8,849 nucleotides of DNA from an uncultured Collinsella sp. (GTDB lineage: Bacteria > Actinomycetota > Coriobacteriia > Coriobacteriales > Coriobacteriaceae), in assembly GCA_900541285.1 (NCBI GenBank), contig UQJA01000083.1:1-8849 (forward strand). The letters run 5' to 3'. A model generated the notes under the pieces. The model was given only the letters and a program-made list of their open reading frames with translations, made no database searches and was not told the DNA's origin. This document shows, in pieces, positions 5,794 through 8,849 of the stretch (the first letter of the stretch is position 1; each line of letters starts with the position of its first letter). The position numbers and the translations under genes were made by a program.

Positions 5794-6663
5794 ATGTTCG
5801 ATATGGTTTCACGCCGCGGTTTTGTCTCGCTTTCTGCTGCCGCTGCCGCCGGCCTTGCTGGCTGCTCGGGCAACAAGACGTCCGAGCCCGCTGGTTCCGA
5901 TGCCGGCTCCGCCAAGTCTTCCTCTAAGAAGAAGACTGCCGAGCTGCAGGTCTTTGCCGCCAACTCGCTCGAGAAGGCGCTCCCCGAGGTTCAGGAGCTC
6001 TACACCGAGCAGACCGGTACCACGTTTGCCGACACGCAGTTCAAAGCGTCCGGCGACCTTGTCGAGCAGATGCGCGCCGGTGCTGCGGTTGACGTGCTCA
6101 TTACCGCTTCCAAGGGCACCATGGATGATGCCGAGACCGCTGAGCTCGTCGATACCGATACCCGCGAGGATATGTTCGTCAACGACCTCGTGATCATTCG
6201 CGCCGAGGCCTCCGACACCAAGGTCGAGGCCATCGCTGACGTCGCGAACCTGGACGGCAAGATCGCCATTGGCGACGCCAAGACCGTCCCCGCCGGCAAG
6301 TACGCCAACCAGGCCCTGGCCTCCGTGGGCCTCTACACCGGCACCGAGGGCGACGACGGCGAGTATGCTCCCGAGATCGCCGACAAGGTCGCACTGGCCG
6401 ACAAAGTTGGTACCGCCGCCGCCTATGTGTCCACAGGCGACTGCGTGGCTGGCTTTGTCTACAGCTCCGACATCTTCCGCTATGACGGCATCGAGGAGGC
6501 CTTCGTGTGCCCCGAGGATTCGCACAAGCCCATCGTGTACCCGGGTGCTGTCGCCGATGGCTCCGAGCACGCCGACGAGGCCAAGGCGTTTATCGACTTT
6601 TGCCTGACCAACAAGAAGGCCCAGAAGATTTGGGCCAAGTACGGCTTTGAGCTTTCCGAGTAG
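5794..6663 (+). CDS. modA: Molybdate ABC transporter, substrate-binding lipoprotein ModA
   Basis: ModA captures molybdate (or tungstate) outside the cell and delivers it to ModB. The 289-residue protein begins with an export signal. SRRGF (6-10) is a twin-arginine motif, followed by a short Ala-rich hydrophobic stretch and a lipobox LAGC (21-24), so it is probably a lipoprotein anchored at Cys24 and perhaps exported folded through Tat. A Ser/Lys-rich linker (about 25-49) leads to the binding domain. Family features are FAANSLEKALPEV (54-66), KASGDLVEQMRAGAAVDVLI (84-103), TVPAGKYANQAL (164-175) and DCVAGFVYSSDI (216-227), followed by YPGAV (249-253). ATG at 5794 is chosen over TTG at 5788, because GAAAGGG (5781-5787) is six bases before the ATG and directly abuts the TTG. 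Codons are strongly biased to C-ending ones (GCC, AAG, GAC), suggesting high expression. Molybdate is assumed from the neighbouring cofactor genes. Confidence 0.95.
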   Translation: MFDMVSRRGFVSLSAAAAAGLAGCSGNKTSEPAGSDAGSAKSSSKKKTAELQVFAANSLEKALPEVQELYTEQTGTTFADTQFKASGDLVEQMRAGAAVDVLITASKGTMDDAETAELVDTDTREDMFVNDLVIIRAEASDTKVEAIADVANLDGKIAIGDAKTVPAGKYANQALASVGLYTGTEGDDGEYAPEIADKVALADKVGTAAAYVSTGDCVAGFVYSSDIFRYDGIEEAFVCPEDSHKPIVYPGAVADGSEHADEAKAFIDFCLTNKKAQKIWAKYGFELSE

Positions 6664-6731
6664 TGCGGCTTGGCGCGATAATTCCATCGTTTTGTGTTTC
6701 ACCCCGTCCTTGTATTCGCTTGGAGCTTTTC

Positions 6732-8174
6732 GTGCTTAATAGATTCCGCATGCTTGTCGCCTGTGCTTTGACCTTCGCGCTTTGCTGGGTGCCGGGATTT
6801 GCGTTTGCTGGGGACGCTGAGGACGAGGCCCAGGTTGCTGCGACCGCTCATGGGCTTTCCTATGGGATCGAGGGTTTTGAGCGGTTGGCCAGGGGGACCG
6901 CTCGTGCCATGGAGGGCCAGCCTGAGGGCTACCGGTTTCCCGTTGACGAGGACGTGGACCTTGTGGTGGCGCCTGCTGCCGATCGCGTTGTGGTGTGGAT
7001 ATCGCCCAAGGCGGTCGAGAAGTATGGATTGGATCCGCAGGACAACGAGTGCGTATCGGGTCTCAAGGCCCTCGTCAGTGAGCTCGACAGCGCAAACTGC
7101 ATGGGAGGTGCGCAGCTAGGGGACGTGGATCTTCCTTGGTATGTCACGGCGGAAACAACGTTTGAGGCCGGCGGGTATACCTATAGCTTTGACGAGCGCG
7201 GTGCGGATGGGGACCGCTATGTGGTGATTGCATCAGCCTCGGGTGATGCCAAGGGCGGCGCGCGTTGGCTTGATAGCGCTCAAATGGTAGAGGCATCGTC
7301 TGTCGTGTTGCGGGATGAGCAGGGCCCCTTGACCTCTCTGACCTCCTTTTTGGGCGACATCGACTATCGCCCGTTTTGGGTGTCCATAAAAACGAGCGGC
7401 CTTGCCCTGCTGATCTCCTTTGCGCTGGGCCTGTTTGCCGCGTGGAAGACCATGGGTACCTCGAGTCGCATCAAGGGTCTGCTCGACTCGGTCTTTACGA
7501 TTCCTATGGTGCTGCCGCCCACGGTCTGCGGCTTTCTGCTCCTCATGCTGTTTGGCCGCTCGACCGGGGTGGGCCAGTGGCTCATCGCGCACGGCATCTC
7601 GATCGTCTTTACGTGGCCCGCAGCGGTGATATCTGCCGTGGTGGTGTCGTTTCCCCTGGTCTACCGTACGGCACTCGGTGCCTTCGAGAGTCTCGACACG
7701 CAGATGCTCGATGCGGCGCGCACACTGGGCTGGTCCGAGCGTCGCATCTTTACCAAGCTCATGATGCCGCTTGGCTGGCCCTCCATCGCCGCCGGCACGG
7801 TGCTCGCCTTTGCCCGCGCGATGGGCGAGTTTGGCTGCACCCTGTTCTTTGCGGGCAACTACGCCGGTATTACGCAGACCATTCCCATCGCCATCTACTT
7901 TGAATGGATGGGCGGCAACACGTCGGTGGCCTTCTTTTGGGTCGCCGTCGTGATCGTGTTTAGCTTTCTGGTCATCCTGTTCATCAACATGTACACCGCG
8001 CATTCGCAAAAGTATCGCGAGCGGGGCCTTTCCCGTGCGGAGCGCAAACGGGCCAAAGATCTCGCCGGACAGGGCGATTCGCTTGACCCGGCGGGCGGCG
8101 ATGCCTTGCGTATCGATCGCGAGGCGCTGGCCGAGCTCATGCGCGATGATGTGGCGCCGCAGGGGGGTCGATAA
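6732..8174 (+). CDS. modB: Molybdate ABC transporter permease ModB with an extra N-terminal extracytoplasmic domain
   Basis: The C-terminal part (about residues 215-425) is an ordinary ModB permease forming the membrane channel for molybdate. Likely membrane helices are near 217-238, 252-274, 290-311, 347-368 and 400-422. The cytoplasmic EAA loop that docks on ModC lies at 319-351, with LDAARTLGWSERRIF and PLGWPSI. Ahead of it are about 215 residues not found in the usual 220-280-residue ModB. These comprise a hydrophobic signal or anchor (4-26, with a possible signal peptidase site after AFA) and then a polar domain (about 27-212) with two cysteines, C107 and C123. The helix count places this domain outside and the 58-residue charged C-terminal tail inside. 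GTG at 6732 is chosen because GGAG (6722-6725) lies six bases upstream. GTG at 6663 and ATG at 6750 lack such a site. It follows modA by 68 bases without a terminator, and modC starts three bases after its stop. Confidence 0.92.
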   Translation: MLNRFRMLVACALTFALCWVPGFAFAGDAEDEAQVAATAHGLSYGIEGFERLARGTARAMEGQPEGYRFPVDEDVDLVVAPAADRVVVWISPKAVEKYGLDPQDNECVSGLKALVSELDSANCMGGAQLGDVDLPWYVTAETTFEAGGYTYSFDERGADGDRYVVIASASGDAKGGARWLDSAQMVEASSVVLRDEQGPLTSLTSFLGDIDYRPFWVSIKTSGLALLISFALGLFAAWKTMGTSSRIKGLLDSVFTIPMVLPPTVCGFLLLMLFGRSTGVGQWLIAHGISIVFTWPAAVISAVVVSFPLVYRTALGAFESLDTQMLDAARTLGWSERRIFTKLMMPLGWPSIAAGTVLAFARAMGEFGCTLFFAGNYAGITQTIPIAIYFEWMGGNTSVAFFWVAVVIVFSFLVILFINMYTAHSQKYRERGLSRAERKRAKDLAGQGDSLDPAGGDALRIDREALAELMRDDVAPQGGR

Positions 8175-8177
8175 GCT

Positions 8178-8849
8178 ATGTCGCTCGTTTTGGATATTAA
8201 GAAACGTTATCCCGGGTTTATGCTCGACATACAGCTTGAGGCCGGCGAGGAGCGCGTGGCGCTGCTGGGCGCCTCGGGTTGCGGCAAGAGCTGTACGCTG
8301 CGCTGCATCGCCGGCGTGGAGACGCCCGACGAGGGCAAGATCGTCGTCAACGGCGTGACCTTTTTTGATTCGGCGGCGGGCATCAACCTGTCGCCCCAGG
8401 AGCGAAAATGCGCCCTGCTGTTCCAAAACTATCAGCTGTTTCCCAACATGACGGTGGCCGATAACGTATGCGCCGGTGTAAAGGACGCGGGCGACGCAGC
8501 CGCGCGCAAAAAGCTCGCCGAGCGCTACCTGGGTATCTTCGGTCTGGCCGAATTTGCCGACCGCTATCCCGCGCGACTCTCGGGCGGGCAGCAGCAACGC
8601 GTGGCGCTTGCTCGCATGGTGGCGGCGCATCCGGGCATTTTTATGTTCGACGAGCCCATGAGCGCGCTCGATTCCTATCTTAAGAGCGCCCTCGAGCAGA
8701 ACATGCTCGACCTGTTCGATGTATGCAACCGCACCGTGCTCTACGTGAGTCACGATATCGACGAGGCGTGCCGTCTGTGCGAGCGCATCTGCGTGATGCA
8801 CAACGGGCATGTTGAGGAGATCGGCTCCATCGAGGACGTGGTTCCCCGT
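8178..8849 (+). CDS. modC: Molybdate ABC transporter ATP-binding protein ModC (3' end beyond window)
   Basis: This ATPase powers the ModB channel from the cytoplasmic side. The 224 residues present form a complete ABC nucleotide-binding domain: Walker A GASGCGKS (31-38), Q-loop Gln83 in LLFQNYQLFP, the signature LSGGQQQR (134-141), Walker B IFMFDEP (154-160), D-loop SALD (162-165) and the switch His192 in YVSHD. The reading frame is still open at the window edge. Many ModC proteins have a C-terminal molybdate-binding (Mop/TOBE) domain of about 130 residues, and whether this one does cannot be seen. The ATG at 8178 is three bases after the modB stop. The nearest Shine-Dalgarno-like run is AGGGGGG (8161-8167), ten bases away, so translation probably depends on ribosomes finishing modB. 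Position after modA and modB supports the molybdate assignment over other ABC ATPases. Confidence 0.93.
   Translation, partial: MSLVLDIKKRYPGFMLDIQLEAGEERVALLGASGCGKSCTLRCIAGVETPDEGKIVVNGVTFFDSAAGINLSPQERKCALLFQNYQLFPNMTVADNVCAGVKDAGDAAARKKLAERYLGIFGLAEFADRYPARLSGGQQQRVALARMVAAHPGIFMFDEPMSALDSYLKSALEQNMLDLFDVCNRTVLYVSHDIDEACRLCERICVMHNGHVEEIGSIEDVVPR

Noticed and set aside
5223..5963. Minus-strand open frame spanning mog, the terminator and the start of modA
   Set aside because: It crosses a terminator, a promoter and two supported genes on the other strand, and shows no recognisable protein features.
5809..6702. 297-codon open frame on the minus strand opposite modA
   Set aside because: Gly/Val/Leu-rich translation mirroring the strong codon bias of modA. 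It is a shadow of the real gene.
7233..8810. 525-codon open frame on the minus strand opposite modB and modC
   Set aside because: Its translation is rich in His, Arg and Gly with no domain, and it lies fully antisense to two strongly supported genes. In GC-rich DNA such long shadow frames are expected.

Overview
The window looks like chromosomal DNA from a high-GC Coriobacteriia-type actinobacterium. Collinsella or a close relative is my best guess, from the general feel of the proteins, the GC-rich codon use with some AT-rich promoters, and the gene set. This is an impression, not a database result. It holds eight complete protein genes and one gene cut by the right edge. I see no tRNA, rRNA, CRISPR array or transposase gene.

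Layout, left to right. Positions 82-660 (+) encode xanthine phosphoribosyltransferase (purine salvage). It is followed by a long perfect inverted repeat plus T-run that can act as its terminator. Positions 744-1124 (+) encode a small stand-alone release-factor-like protein with a GGQ motif. Two genes on the minus strand come next, probably one transcript: a CLC-family anion/proton transporter (2207-3628) carrying sequence marks of the fluoride-type CLC-F branch, then a diacylglycerol-kinase-family lipid kinase (1157-2119). A 210-base divergent intergenic region with back-to-back -10 boxes and a hairpin separates these from a rightward molybdenum block. That block is moeA (3839-5101), a mogA/moaB-type gene (5112-5591), a terminator and a new promoter region, then modA (5794-6663), modB (6732-8174) and modC (8178 to the edge).

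How the genes fit together. ModA binds molybdate outside the membrane, and ModB and ModC import it using ATP. The MogA/MoaB-type protein adenylylates molybdopterin, and MoeA inserts the metal to make molybdenum cofactor. Import and the last two steps of cofactor assembly therefore sit side by side. The genes for the earlier steps (moaA, moaC, moaD/E) and any client molybdoenzyme are not in the window.

The most unusual points are four. ModB carries about 190 extra extracytoplasmic residues ahead of its ordinary permease core. An evenly spaced TTCTC/GAGAA/TTCTC array lies just upstream of a good -10 box before modA. The CLC protein looks like a fluoride exporter, yet I found no fluoride riboswitch in its leader. 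A 15-bp perfect palindrome after xpt resembles a dispersed repeat. I did not find a clearly new multi-gene system here; the enlarged ModB is the best candidate for something undescribed.
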